A stretch of 64,000 nucleotides of DNA from Rhodospirillaceae bacterium. Lineage in GTDB: Bacteria; Pseudomonadota; Alphaproteobacteria; Bin65. The notes under the pieces were generated by a model. That model did no database searches. It saw nothing but the letters and a program-made list of their open reading frames with translations, and was not told the DNA's origin. Made by a program: the position numbers and the translations under genes. The stretch covers positions 62,001-126,000 of the forward strand of contig VXNK01000080.1 in the NCBI GenBank assembly GCA_009840595.1, read 5' to 3'. This document shows positions 35,919 to 44,516 of this stretch, in pieces; within the stretch, counting starts at the first letter, position 1; each line of letters opens with the position of its first letter.

Positions 35919-36875
35919 CTACAGGTCCTTCAGCAGGCCGGTCAGGAACTTCTGACGCTCTTTCCACATCTTCTGCACCGCAGCGCGGTCCATGATGCGG
36001 ATCGGCGAGCCGCCGTTGCGCATCTGCTTGGCGACGCGCGCGTTCGCGAACATCTTGGGCATGATCGCGGCCAGCTTGTCGATCACCGCCTGCGGCGTGC
36101 CCTTGCGGACCATGATGCCGCGGAAGTTGACCGACGAATCGTCGACGTCGTAGCCCTGCTCCTTGAAGGTCGGCACATCCGGCAGGAACTGCTTGTCCCG
36201 CTGGAGATCGGCGATGCCGAGGATCTTCAGGCTGGAGCGGCTGCGGTAGGAGTCCGACAGGTTGTTGACGCCCGCCATGACCTGGCCGCCGAGCACCGAC
36301 TTGAGCGCCGGCGCGCCGCCCTTGTGGGGGACGTAGCGCAGCTTCACGCCCAGCGCCTTCTCGATCTGCAGGTAGGCGATGTGGTGGCCGACGAACAGGC
36401 CGGCGCCCGAGACCGTCACCTTGCCCGGATTGTCCTTGGCCCAAGCCGCCAGGTCCTTCACCGAATTGAACTTGCTGTTCTTGTTGACGACGAGGACTGC
36501 CGGGTCGGCGCCCCAGTTGGCGATCGGCTCGAGATTGTCGATGTTGTACTTGGTCTTGAACTTGATCGACTGGGCGATGAAATGCGGCACGTTATAGGCC
36601 GCCATCTGGTAGCCGTCGGTCGACGCCTTGGAGGCGAAGTGGTTCCAGCCCACCTTGCCGCCGGCGCCCGGCCGGTTGAGGATCACGATCGGCTGGCCCA
36701 GCAGGCCCTTGTTGGCCGCCACCATGGTGACGATGCGGGCCTGGAAGTCGGTCGCGCCGCCGGGGCTGTAGGCGATCGTCAGGCTGACCGGCTTGGTCGG
36801 ATAGTCGGCGGCGGCCGCGTGCCCCGCCGGCAACGCGACGGCCAGCGCCGCCGCGGCGATTGCAATTTTCTTCAT
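35919..36875 (-). CDS. tctC: Tripartite tricarboxylate transporter substrate-binding protein (TctC-like)
   Basis: This 318-aa periplasmic protein has a signal peptide (MKKIAIAAAALAVALPAGHA, cleavage near AAA-DYP) and the mature Bug/TctC fold: YPTKPVSLTIAYSPGGATDFQARIV, then PIVILNRPGAGGKVG and PHKGGAPALKSVLGG. ATG 36875 is preceded by GGAGGAAA. It should capture the substrate, here probably sulfoacetate, for TctAB. Confidence 0.93.
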   Translation of the reverse strand: MKKIAIAAAALAVALPAGHAAAADYPTKPVSLTIAYSPGGATDFQARIVTMVAANKGLLGQPIVILNRPGAGGKVGWNHFASKASTDGYQMAAYNVPHFIAQSIKFKTKYNIDNLEPIANWGADPAVLVVNKNSKFNSVKDLAAWAKDNPGKVTVSGAGLFVGHHIAYLQIEKALGVKLRYVPHKGGAPALKSVLGGQVMAGVNNLSDSYRSRSSLKILGIADLQRDKQFLPDVPTFKEQGYDVDDSSVNFRGIMVRKGTPQAVIDKLAAIMPKMFANARVAKQMRNGGSPIRIMDRAAVQKMWKERQKFLTGLLKDL

Positions 36876-36940
36876 CTTCGGTTTCCTCCACTTCGATTCG
36901 ATGGCGCGAACGCCGGTTGGCAGCCGGGCCGGCGGCACGG

Positions 36941-37477
36941 CTAGAACAGGATGCCCTCAGGGGTCTGCACCTTCAGCCCCAGGGCGAATACGGCATAGAT
37001 GACGGCGACGAAGCCGACGGTGACGGCCAGCCTGACCGCCCAGGTCCGCACGCTGCCGTGCGGCTGAGGATCGTACAGGCTGTACAGGGTGAGCATGGCG
37101 ATAAAGGCCGCGCTGTAGAAGCCGAGCCAATCGGCCAGTGCGAAGACGTAGACCAGCATCACGGCGAGGCCGGCCGCGATGTTCAGGAACTGCCCGCCGC
37201 CGATGCCGGCGCCGGTGCGGTTCTTCCCGCGCAGCGCGCGCTGCAGGGCCATCAGGGACAGCGCAACCATGAACCCGGAAAGAAGCTGTGGGAACAGGTA
37301 GGGCTGCGGATCCTCGACATCGAAGCTGACGATCGCGACCCAGCAGGCGACCGCCAGGATAATCAGGGCGGCGGCCGACTGCTGCACTCTGCCGGCGACC
37401 GCCGGTGCGGGCGCGGTTCCCTGCCCGCTGTCAGGCGCGGCGCCGGCCGGGGCTGCGCTTTCGGGCTTGCCGGTCAT
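36941..37477 (-). CDS. tctB: Tripartite tricarboxylate transporter small membrane subunit TctB
   Basis: This 178-aa protein has four hydrophobic helices (SAAALIILAVACWVAIV; PYLFPQLLSGFMVALSLMAL; NIAAGLAVMLVYVFALADWLGF; VRLAVTVGFVAVIYAVF) matching the TctB family. Its ATG overlaps the tctA stop by 4 bp. Confidence 0.92.
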   Translation of the reverse strand: MTGKPESAAPAGAAPDSGQGTAPAPAVAGRVQQSAAALIILAVACWVAIVSFDVEDPQPYLFPQLLSGFMVALSLMALQRALRGKNRTGAGIGGGQFLNIAAGLAVMLVYVFALADWLGFYSAAFIAMLTLYSLYDPQPHGSVRTWAVRLAVTVGFVAVIYAVFALGLKVQTPEGILF

Positions 37478-38991
37478 GACGCGGCCTCCGCGGCAGCGGC
37501 CCGCTCCTGCCGTTTCACGCGGATTTCTGAGACGATGCTGTAGACCAGCGACAGCACGACCAGGGCGATCAGCAGGATGTTCAGCCAGCCGGTCAGGAAA
37601 TAGGGCGCGATGCCGTCCTGCGCCTCGCCGATGATCCGGCCCTGGACATAGTTGTGCTCGGCGATCGGCCCCAGGATGATGCCGAGCACCAGCGGCGCCG
37701 GGCTGAAGCCGTATCGCGCGAGGAAATACATGCCGATGCCGAGGACCAGCATGATCGCCACGTCGGCCATCGAGTTCTGCACGCTGTAGCTGCCGAACAC
37801 GGCGAGGACGAGAATGGCGCTTGCGAGGATCGGCGGCTTGACCTCGATCACCTTGGCGGCGAGGCCGGCGATCGCCAGGCCGAAGATCAGCATCAGGATC
37901 TGGCCGATCAGCATGGAATTGATGAAGGAGAAGGCGACCGCGGCGTGTTTCTGGAACAGGTCAGGCCCCGGGAAGATGCCGTGGATCAGCAGCCCGCCGA
38001 GCAGGACCGCCGCCGTCGGGCTGCCCGGCACGGAAAGCGTGAGCAGCGGCACCAGCGACGGGCCGACCATCGCATTGTTCGCGCTTTCGGCCGCGACGAC
38101 GCCCTCGCTCTCGCCGGTGCCGTATTTCGCGCTGTTCCGCGAAAAACGCCGCGACTGGTCGTAGGCGACAAGGCCGGCGATCTGGCCGCCGGCGCCGGGG
38201 ATCAGGCCGATGACCGTGCCGACCACGCCGCCGATCACCAGCGCCCGCACTTTGGACACCGTCTCCAGCGCCGAACGCCAGATATTGGCCCGCCGGACCT
38301 CGAAAACCGTCCGCCGCGGATCCTTGCGGCCGCCTTCCAGCATCTCGATGACCTGCGGAATGGCGAACAGGCCGATCAGGGCGGCGATGATATGGACGCC
38401 GCCTTCCAGTTCCTCGGTGAAGATGAAGCGCTCGACGCCCTGGATCGAGTCCGAGCCGATCATGGCGATCCACAGGCCGATGCAGCCGGCGAGCAGCCCC
38501 TTGACCACGGACTTCGAATCCAGCGTGCCGATGATCGTTACGCCGAGGATGGCGACCCAGAACAGGTGCGAGGGCCCGAATTTTAGCGCCCAGCTCGCCA
38601 GCACCGGCGTCAGGAAGATCAGCACCAGGATGCCGAGCACGCCGCCGATCGCCGAGGAGATGAAACAGATCTGCAGGGCGCGCGCGCCGGCACCCTTGCG
38701 CGCCATGATGTTGCCGTCGAGCGCGGTCGCGATGTTGGCCGGCGCGCCGGGAATGTTGAGCAGGATCGCGCTGACCGCCCCTCCCGCGACGGTCGAGGTA
38801 TAGGCCGCGCCCAGCAGCATCAGCCCCTGGGCCGGGTCCATGTGGAAAGTGAACGGGATCAGCAGGGCGACCGCCATGGTCGGCGACAGGCCCGGCGTCG
38901 CGCCGAGCAACAGGCCGCCGATGGTGCCGGCGCACAGGATCAGCATGGAGGACCATGTGAAGACCGCGCCGAAATGGTCGAGAAATTCCAA
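37474..38991 (-). CDS. tctA: Tripartite tricarboxylate transporter large permease TctA
   Basis: This 505-aa permease has about 11-12 membrane helices. Two family signatures are present: GTIGGLLLGATPGLSPTMAVALLIPFTF and the internally repeated VGTVIGLIPGAGGQIAGLVAY. It is the first gene of the operon tctA-tctB-tctC-sauS-ligase-xsc. The promoter upstream carries LacI-type half-sites (39066-39091). Confidence 0.95.
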   Translation of the reverse strand: MEFLDHFGAVFTWSSMLILCAGTIGGLLLGATPGLSPTMAVALLIPFTFHMDPAQGLMLLGAAYTSTVAGGAVSAILLNIPGAPANIATALDGNIMARKGAGARALQICFISSAIGGVLGILVLIFLTPVLASWALKFGPSHLFWVAILGVTIIGTLDSKSVVKGLLAGCIGLWIAMIGSDSIQGVERFIFTEELEGGVHIIAALIGLFAIPQVIEMLEGGRKDPRRTVFEVRRANIWRSALETVSKVRALVIGGVVGTVIGLIPGAGGQIAGLVAYDQSRRFSRNSAKYGTGESEGVVAAESANNAMVGPSLVPLLTLSVPGSPTAAVLLGGLLIHGIFPGPDLFQKHAAVAFSFINSMLIGQILMLIFGLAIAGLAAKVIEVKPPILASAILVLAVFGSYSVQNSMADVAIMLVLGIGMYFLARYGFSPAPLVLGIILGPIAEHNYVQGRIIGEAQDGIAPYFLTGWLNILLIALVVLSLVYSIVSEIRVKRQERAAAAEAAS

Positions 38992-39065
38992 GCCTGCTTC
39001 CCGCTTCGTTCGAATCCGGCGCGCGCCGCGCCTTATGAAATCCGCTTCCGGACCACGGTAGTGAA

Positions 39066-39091
39066 TGAAAACAGTTTTGCAAACGTTTTCA
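39066..39091. promoter_or_regulatory. LacI-type operator upstream of the tct-sau-xsc operon
   Basis: TGCAAACGTTTTCA (39078-39091) is a LacI-family pseudo-palindrome centred on CG. It overlaps a second one, TGAAAACAGTTTTGCA (39066-39081). Both use the half-sites TGCAAAC/TGAAAAC that also occur at 40272-40297 beside the lacI-type gene. The site is 75 bp upstream of the tctA start. Confidence 0.75.
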
Positions 39092-39189
39092 TTTTCAGCC
39101 GGCGTTTCGCGGAATGCGGCGCCGATTCCGGAGCCCTGCCGGCAGTTCGCCGGTCGCCCGCCCCGGGGGAACGGGGGAGCACCGTGCCC

Positions 39190-40194
39190 CTACATCAGGG
39201 CGCGCACTCCGATGCAAATGAAGGCGGCGAGAAACACGGTCTCGGCGCAGATCAGGACGATTGCCGGCGCGCCGACCTCGGCGATCTTGCGCAGCGACGT
39301 TTTCATGCCGACCGCGGCGATGGCGGTGAGCAGCGCCCAGCGCGAAATGTCGGCGAGCAGATCGCGCACCGCCGCCGGAATCAGGTCGAACGAGTTGACG
39401 GCGGCCAAGGCGAAGAACATGAGGATGAAACCGGGCACGAGCGGCGGCCTTTCCCCGGCCTGCCGCTCGACGCCGAAACCGGCGAGGCACAGGCCGAAGA
39501 TCAGGATGACCGGTGCGAGCATGGTCACCCGGATGAGCTTCACCACCGTCGCGGTTTCCCCGGCCGTTTCCGATACGGAAAACCCGGCGCCGACCACCTG
39601 GGCGACATCGTGGATCGTGCCGCCGAAGAACACGCCGGTCGCCGCCTCGCTCAGGTCCAGCAGGTCGGCGGCGATCGGATAGGCGATCATCGCCAGCGTG
39701 CTCAGCACGGTCACGCCCAGGACCGTGAAGGTCAGGTTGCGCGCCGAATGTTCGTTCTTCGGCAGGATCGAGGCGATGGCCATGGCAGCGGACGCGCCGC
39801 AGATCGCGACGGCCCCGCCGGTGAGCAGCGCAAGGCGCCACCCCCGGCCCAGCATCCGGGCGCCGGCGAGCCCGAACAGGATCGTGGCGAAGACCCCGGC
39901 GATGACCAGGGCGATCGGCTCCCAACCCAGCCCGGCGACCAGGTCGGCGCTGATGCGCACGCCCAGCAACGCGACCCCGATCCGCAGGATCGTCTGGCCC
40001 GACAGGTCGATGCCGGGAACGCAGCGCCCCTCCTCGGCGAGAAAGCCGAACGCGATGCCCAGCAGCAGGGCGAGCAGCATCGCCGGCGCGCCGTAGTGGT
40101 CCGAGAGGAACTGCGCCGCGATCGCCAGGACGGCCGACAGCAGGACGCCGGGGCCGTAGATCGCAAGGCGCTGCCGGAGCAGGGAAGAATTCAA
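39190..40194 (-). CDS. YeiH-family putative sulfate/sulfite exporter
   Basis: This 334-aa polytopic membrane protein of the YeiH/Cons_hypoth698 family has ALLGVRISADLVAGLGW, GGAVAICGASAAMAIASILP, GVFFGGTIHDVAQVVGAGF and SRWALLTAIAAVGMKTSL. Family members have been proposed to export sulfate or sulfite. In a cluster releasing sulfite from sulfoacetate this is the natural exit route, though that is inference. I choose a TTG start at 40194 with GGAGAGG 5 bp upstream; GTG 40200 is an alternative. It is divergent from the LacI gene across shared operators. Confidence 0.85.
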   Translation of the reverse strand: MNSSLLRQRLAIYGPGVLLSAVLAIAAQFLSDHYGAPAMLLALLLGIAFGFLAEEGRCVPGIDLSGQTILRIGVALLGVRISADLVAGLGWEPIALVIAGVFATILFGLAGARMLGRGWRLALLTGGAVAICGASAAMAIASILPKNEHSARNLTFTVLGVTVLSTLAMIAYPIAADLLDLSEAATGVFFGGTIHDVAQVVGAGFSVSETAGETATVVKLIRVTMLAPVILIFGLCLAGFGVERQAGERPPLVPGFILMFFALAAVNSFDLIPAAVRDLLADISRWALLTAIAAVGMKTSLRKIAEVGAPAIVLICAETVFLAAFICIGVRALM

Positions 40195-40271
40195 CGGCAC
40201 CTCTCCGGGACCGGCCGCGCCGCTGAACGCCGGCGGCGTCCTTGAAGTCTGCGGCGCCGGCGGGTTAGAAA

Positions 40272-40297
40272 TGCAAACGGGTTTGCAAATGTTTTCA
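40272..40297. promoter_or_regulatory. LacI-type double operator between yeiH-like and lacI-like genes
   Basis: Arms TGCAAAC and GTTTGCA (40272-40287, 2-nt spacer) overlap TGCAAATGTTTTCA (40284-40297). They share half-sites with the operator at 39066-39091. The position between divergent genes suggests control of both the exporter gene and the regulator itself. Confidence 0.75.
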
Positions 40298-40305
40298 TAA
40301 CCATC

Positions 40306-41349
40306 ATGGCGCGACTCGGGAAACGCGGACGGCTGCCGGGCATCGTCGATGTCGCCGAGCGGGCGAAGGTCTCGCCGGCGACCGTCTCGCGCTATTTCAA
40401 CGATCCGGATATCGTCCGCTACCGGACACGGGAGCGCATCCGGAAGGCGGTCGAGGACCTCGGCTATGTCCGCAACCGCGCCATGCGGAGCATGGTCGGC
40501 GGCGCCACCGGCTCCATCGGCCTCGTCATCCCGACCATCGACAACGCGATCTTCTCGGAGATGCTCCAGGCCTTTTCCTCCGCCCTGGCGACCCACGGCC
40601 GGACCATGCTGATCGCCGCCCACGGCTACGATCTCGCCCGCGAGGCCGTGCTGGTGCATTCCCTTTCGGAACAGCGGGTCGACGCGCTGGCGCTGATCGG
40701 GCTGGAACACCGGCCGGAGACGCTGGCGCAGATCGAGCGGCAGGGCATTCCGGCGGCGATGCTGTGGAACTACCGGCCGGATCAGGACTGGCCCTGCATC
40801 GGCTTCGACAACGAGCTGGCCGGCCGGCTGGCGGCGGAGCATCTGCTGGCGCTCGGCCATCGCGACATCCTCTTCGCGACCGCCGAAGAGCGCTCCAACG
40901 ACCGGGCCGCCGACCGCCGCCGGGGCGCGCTGGACGCAGTCCGCGGCGCCGGCCTGCCGGTTCCCGAGGGGCGGCGGATCGTTTGCCCCTACGACATCCG
41001 CATGTCGAAGGAGCTGATCGCCGGCACCCTGCGGGCGGGAGACCGGCCGTCCGCCATTTTCGCCGGCAACGACGTGATCGCCCAGGGCGCCCTGTTCGCC
41101 GCGACGTCGCTCGGCATCCGGGTGCCGGACGACCTGTCCGTCATCGGGATCGGCGATTTCCGCGGCTCCGACGCGTTCGAACCGGGCCTCACCACCGTGC
41201 GCATCCCGGCGCGCCGGATCGGCCAGCTTGCCGCCGACGCCCTGGTCGAGACCATCGACTGGCCCGAGGCGGACTTCCACCACGAACATTGCTGCCCGCT
41301 CGAGTTGATCGTGCGCGGGACGTGCGGGTCGCCGTCCGCGGCCGGGTGA
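40306..41349 (+). CDS. LacI-family transcriptional regulator of the sulfoacetate cluster
   Basis: This 347-aa LacI/GalR regulator has HTH and hinge GIVDVAERAKVSPATVSRYF, then VRNRAMRSMVGGATGSIGLVIP, and a type I periplasmic-binding effector domain (HLLALGHRDILFATAEERSND; GNDVIAQGALFAATSLGIRVP). It begins 9 bp after a double operator. It probably represses the tct-sau-xsc operon and the exporter until a pathway ligand (sulfoacetate or its CoA ester/aldehyde) is present. In Cupriavidus the corresponding SauR is also described as a LacI-type regulator, as far as I recall. Confidence 0.88.
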   Translation: MARLGKRGRLPGIVDVAERAKVSPATVSRYFNDPDIVRYRTRERIRKAVEDLGYVRNRAMRSMVGGATGSIGLVIPTIDNAIFSEMLQAFSSALATHGRTMLIAAHGYDLAREAVLVHSLSEQRVDALALIGLEHRPETLAQIERQGIPAAMLWNYRPDQDWPCIGFDNELAGRLAAEHLLALGHRDILFATAEERSNDRAADRRRGALDAVRGAGLPVPEGRRIVCPYDIRMSKELIAGTLRAGDRPSAIFAGNDVIAQGALFAATSLGIRVPDDLSVIGIGDFRGSDAFEPGLTTVRIPARRIGQLAADALVETIDWPEADFHHEHCCPLELIVRGTCGSPSAAG

Positions 41350-41395
41350 GGCCGCGCATTGTGGCGCGGCGGGCCGGCTGCTACGGTTCCGCGCC

Positions 41396-42814
41396 ATGGA
41401 GCAAGGCACGACCGCACGCGAACGGGACGACTCCGGGACCGGACCCCCGACGCTCGCCGCCATCGGGAACACGCCGATGGTGGAGTTGCGCAATCTGGAT
41501 ACCGGCCCGTGCCGGCTGTTCGCCAAGCTGGAGCAGTTCAACCCCGGCGGGTCGATCAAGGACCGCATCGCGCTCGGCATGGTCGAGGCGGCGGAGCGCG
41601 ACGGCCGCCTGAAGCCCGGCGGCACGATCGTCGAGGCGACCTCCGGCAACACCGGCATCGGCCTCGCCCTGGTCGCCGCGCTCAAGGGCTACCGCATGAT
41701 CCTGATCATCCCGGACAAGATGAGCCAGGAGAAGATCCAGCAGTGCCGGGCCCTGGGCGCCGAGGTCATCGTCACCCGGACGGACGTGCCGCCGGGCCAT
41801 CCGCTGCAATACCAGACCATGGCCGCGGACATCGAGGCGCGCACGCCGGGGGCGCTCTACATCCGCCAGCACTACAACCCGGACAACCCGGCCGTGCACG
41901 AGGCGACCACCGGCCCGGAGATCATGGACCAGATGGACGGCGACCTGGACGCCATCGTCGGCGGCATCGGGACGGCCGGCACCATGACCGGGCTGGGGCG
42001 GTATTTCCGCAAGGTCGCGCCCGGCGTGAAGATGATCCTGGCCGATCCCGCCGGCTCGCTGCTCGCGCCCTATGTCCAGACCGGCGAACTGACCGAGCCG
42101 GGCGCCTGGGTCGTCGAAGGCATCGGCGAGGACGAGCTGCCGCCGGTCGGCGACATGTCTCTGATCGACGAGGCCATTGTCGTCAGCGACCGGGACAGCC
42201 TGCTGACGGCGCGCGACCTGCTCAAGGCCGAAGGCATCATGGGCGGGTCGTCGACCGGCACCATCGTCGCCGCGGCCGTCCAGTGGTGCCGCCGGCAGAC
42301 GGCGGCCAGGCGGGTCGTCGCCATCGTTCCGGACGGCGGCGACAAGTACCTGTCCAAGATGTACGACGACCACTGGATGGCCGACCAGGGCTTCATCGAG
42401 CGCAAGACCTACGGCGACCTGCGCGACCTGATCGCCCGCCGGCACGACGAGCACGAGGACGTCACCGTGCCGCCGGACGCCACCCTGGCGATCGCGCTCG
42501 GCAAGATGCGGCTGTTCAACATTTCCCAGCTTCCCGTGATGCAGGACGACCGCATCATCGGCCTGATCGACGAAACGGACCTGCTGCAGAGGGTCCTCGC
42601 CAACACCGACATCCGGGGCGCATTCGGCGACCGGGTCGAGACGGCGATGACGTCGAAGCTGGAGACACTGCCGCCGGACGCCGGCCTGAACGACGTCAAG
42701 GCGACGTTCGACAAGGGCTTCGTCGCGCTGATCCGGGACGGCAGCCGGTATTGGGGCCTCGTGACCCGGACCGACCTGCTGAACTGGCTGCGCCGCAACC
42801 GGCCGGCGGCCTGA
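41396..42814 (+). CDS. Cystathionine beta-synthase-like PLP enzyme with CBS domain pair
   Basis: This 472-aa protein has a fold-type II PLP domain (1-330) with Lys55 in NPGGSIKDRIAL, the Asn loop EATSGNTGIGLAL and GGIGTAGTMTGLGRYF. A C-terminal pair of CBS domains follows (about 345-465, RLFNISQLPVMQDDRIIGLID and WGLVTRTDLLNWL). The architecture equals eukaryotic-like CBS (serine plus homocysteine to cystathionine); cysteine synthase activity is an alternative. It follows the LacI gene by 46 bp. Confidence 0.93.
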   Translation: MEQGTTARERDDSGTGPPTLAAIGNTPMVELRNLDTGPCRLFAKLEQFNPGGSIKDRIALGMVEAAERDGRLKPGGTIVEATSGNTGIGLALVAALKGYRMILIIPDKMSQEKIQQCRALGAEVIVTRTDVPPGHPLQYQTMAADIEARTPGALYIRQHYNPDNPAVHEATTGPEIMDQMDGDLDAIVGGIGTAGTMTGLGRYFRKVAPGVKMILADPAGSLLAPYVQTGELTEPGAWVVEGIGEDELPPVGDMSLIDEAIVVSDRDSLLTARDLLKAEGIMGGSSTGTIVAAAVQWCRRQTAARRVVAIVPDGGDKYLSKMYDDHWMADQGFIERKTYGDLRDLIARRHDEHEDVTVPPDATLAIALGKMRLFNISQLPVMQDDRIIGLIDETDLLQRVLANTDIRGAFGDRVETAMTSKLETLPPDAGLNDVKATFDKGFVALIRDGSRYWGLVTRTDLLNWLRRNRPAA

Positions 42815-42833
42815 TCCGGGCGCGGGGGCGGCC

Positions 42834-43535
42834 GTGCCGCGGAACTCGTCGCGCAGCGGCGGCCGCCGCGAGAAGAAGGTCCGGGTGACGACGGCGCGCC
42901 GGCGCCCCGCCGCCTCGACCCGGTGGCTCGACCGCCAGCTGAACGACCCCTATGTCGCCGAAGCGCGCCGGCTGGGCTACCGCTCGCGCGCCGCCTTCAA
43001 GCTGATCGAGATCGACGAGCGGCTGCGGCTGCTCCGGCCGGGGCAGGTCGTGGTCGATCTGGGCGCGGCGCCCGGCGGCTGGTCCCAGGTCGCGCTGGAG
43101 CGGACCCGGGCGGCCGAAACCGGCGGCCGGGTCGTCGCCCTCGACCGGATCGGGATCGACCCGCTGCCCGGCGCGGATATCCTGCTGGGCGACTTTCTCG
43201 AACCGGAGACGCTGGCCCGCCTCGAAAGCGCGGTCGGCGAAGCGGCGGCCGACCTCGTCCTGAGCGACCTGTCGCCGTCCACGACCGGCCACAAGGCGAC
43301 CGACCATCTGCGCATCGTGGCGCTGGCCGAAGACGCGCTCGACTTCGCCGAACGGGCGCTCAAGCCCGGCGGCGCCTTCGTTGCCAAGGTCTTCCGCGGC
43401 GGCGCGGACGGCGACCTGCTCAGGCGCGTCCGGGCGCGCTTCGAGAGCGTGCGCCACATCAAGCCGCCGGCGAGCCGGCCGGATTCGGCCGAGACCTACC
43501 TAGTCGCGCAGGGCTTCCGGCCGCCGCCCGCCTGA
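42834..43535 (+). CDS. rlmE: 23S rRNA 2'-O-methyltransferase RlmE (FtsJ)
   Basis: This 233-aa SAM-dependent enzyme modifies U2552 of 23S rRNA. The K-D-K-E tetrad is visible: Lys in SRAAFKLIEID, Asp in LVLSDLSPSTTGH, Lys in GGAFVAKVFRGG and Glu in SAETYLVAQGF. The SAM motif is VVDLGAAPGGWSQVA. The N-terminus is basic and long, typical of alphaproteobacteria. It uses a GTG start 20 bp after the CBS gene. Confidence 0.95.
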   Translation: MPRNSSRSGGRREKKVRVTTARRRPAASTRWLDRQLNDPYVAEARRLGYRSRAAFKLIEIDERLRLLRPGQVVVDLGAAPGGWSQVALERTRAAETGGRVVALDRIGIDPLPGADILLGDFLEPETLARLESAVGEAAADLVLSDLSPSTTGHKATDHLRIVALAEDALDFAERALKPGGAFVAKVFRGGADGDLLRRVRARFESVRHIKPPASRPDSAETYLVAQGFRPPPA

Positions 43536-43601
43536 CCGGCCTGCGGCGGCTACGGACAGCGCGCCCACCCTGTCCTGCCGTTCCGAACCGGACACCGAAA
43601 C

Positions 43602-43752
43602 CGCAAACCCCACCCGTCATTCCGACCGAAGCGAAGCGAGCGGAGGAATCTCGACTCGATCCCGACACCGGGAACCCGGACGCCAGCGACGGGATTCCTC
43701 CACTACGCGGACTGGCGTCCGCTCCGGTCGGAATGACGGCGTGGGGTTTGCG
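43602..43752. mobile_element. MITE-like repeat element, copy 2
   Basis: The 151-bp element begins CGCAAACCCCACC and ends GGCGTGGGGTTTGCG. Its right arm is the exact reverse complement of the left arm of copy 1 (21402) over about 28 bases, from CGCAAACC to ATTCCGACCG. The interior shares GGAGGAATC, GACTCGATCCCGACA and GGGAACCCGGA with copy 1. Confidence 0.8.
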
Positions 43753-43812
43753 CCCGGGCGGGATGACGGGTGGGGCAAATCCGGCCGGGATGGGGCCCAC
43801 TCCATGGGATGC

Positions 43813-43838
43813 GTCATGAGATGTCATGTTTTGTCATG
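43813..43838. repeat. GTCATG array, 3 cores at 10-bp spacing
   Basis: GTCATG at 43813, 43823 and 43833 with spacers AGAT and TTTT. It lies about 60 bp to the right of MITE-like copy 2, the same relation as at 21599. Confidence 0.9.
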
Positions 43839-44110
43839 TCGGCCGGCTCCCCTCCCCTGGAGGATTCCTCCGCGAAAGGGCGTACCGGCCGGGCTGCCGG
43901 GCTGGCTGTTTTTGAATGATTGTTTAAGATCGAGTCCGCCAAGTCTTTGAAATTGCTTGATTTTTGAATTATACAGACCGGTCTTTCTACATGCTTTTTT
44001 TTGCGCCCGGCAATCCTAACCCTTTGGAATCGTTGGAAACACGCCAGCCGAAAGTGCACAAAAACAACTTTGGTAGGAATTTTTCCAGAATCCCGGCCGA
44101 ACGGGGCGCC

Positions 44111-44271
44111 GTCCTTCGAGACGGTTCAGGCATTCGCCTTCGCCTCCTCAGGATGAAGCTGAAGCGATTGGCCAATACAACTCTTCATCCTGAGGAGGGG
44201 CTGAGGAGCGATCCGCCAGGATCGCGTCTCGAAGCCCCGTCTCGAAGGACGAAACGCCCGTCTCGAAGGAC
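44111..44271. repeat. Inverted-repeat element (GTCCTTCGAGAC / CCTGAGGAGG family)
   Basis: Outer arms GTCCTTCGAGAC (44111) and GTCTCGAAGGAC (44239 and again 44260) enclose perfect inner 16-bp arms CCTCCTCAGGATGAAG (44143-44158) and CTTCATCCTGAGGAGG (44183-44198). This is a widespread intergenic repeat type in alphaproteobacteria. The two right-hand outer arms suggest partial duplication. Confidence 0.85.
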
Positions 44272-44516
44272 ACAATGACGGGCGGAGGAGCGGTGCTAAG
44301 AGGCGTCGGCCGGCCGCGGCAGGCGCATTCCGGGCGTTGACGGGGCCGATATGGGGCGCGGGGCCTGCCCTGTCAAGGAATATTATCTAAGAAGAGGAAA
44401 TATTTTTGAAATACCGCTCCAACGAACCCCCGCCGTATGGACGTTGCAGGCAGCTTCCGTCGTTACCCTTTGCCGTGACCGCCTCCCGCTTTCGCTGCCG
44501 GAAACGGAAAACCCCT

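Larger units (their letters stand above)
43536..44516. other. Repeat-rich intergenic region between convergent rlmE and ilvA
   Basis: This 981-bp stretch has no supported gene. It contains MITE-like copy 2 (43602-43752), a GTCATG array (43813-43838), an AT-rich segment (about 43905-44060, with T-runs) and a large inverted-repeat element (44111-44271). A further AT-rich patch (44380-44415) precedes ilvA's 3' end. Short frames here fall on the repeats. Confidence 0.8.
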
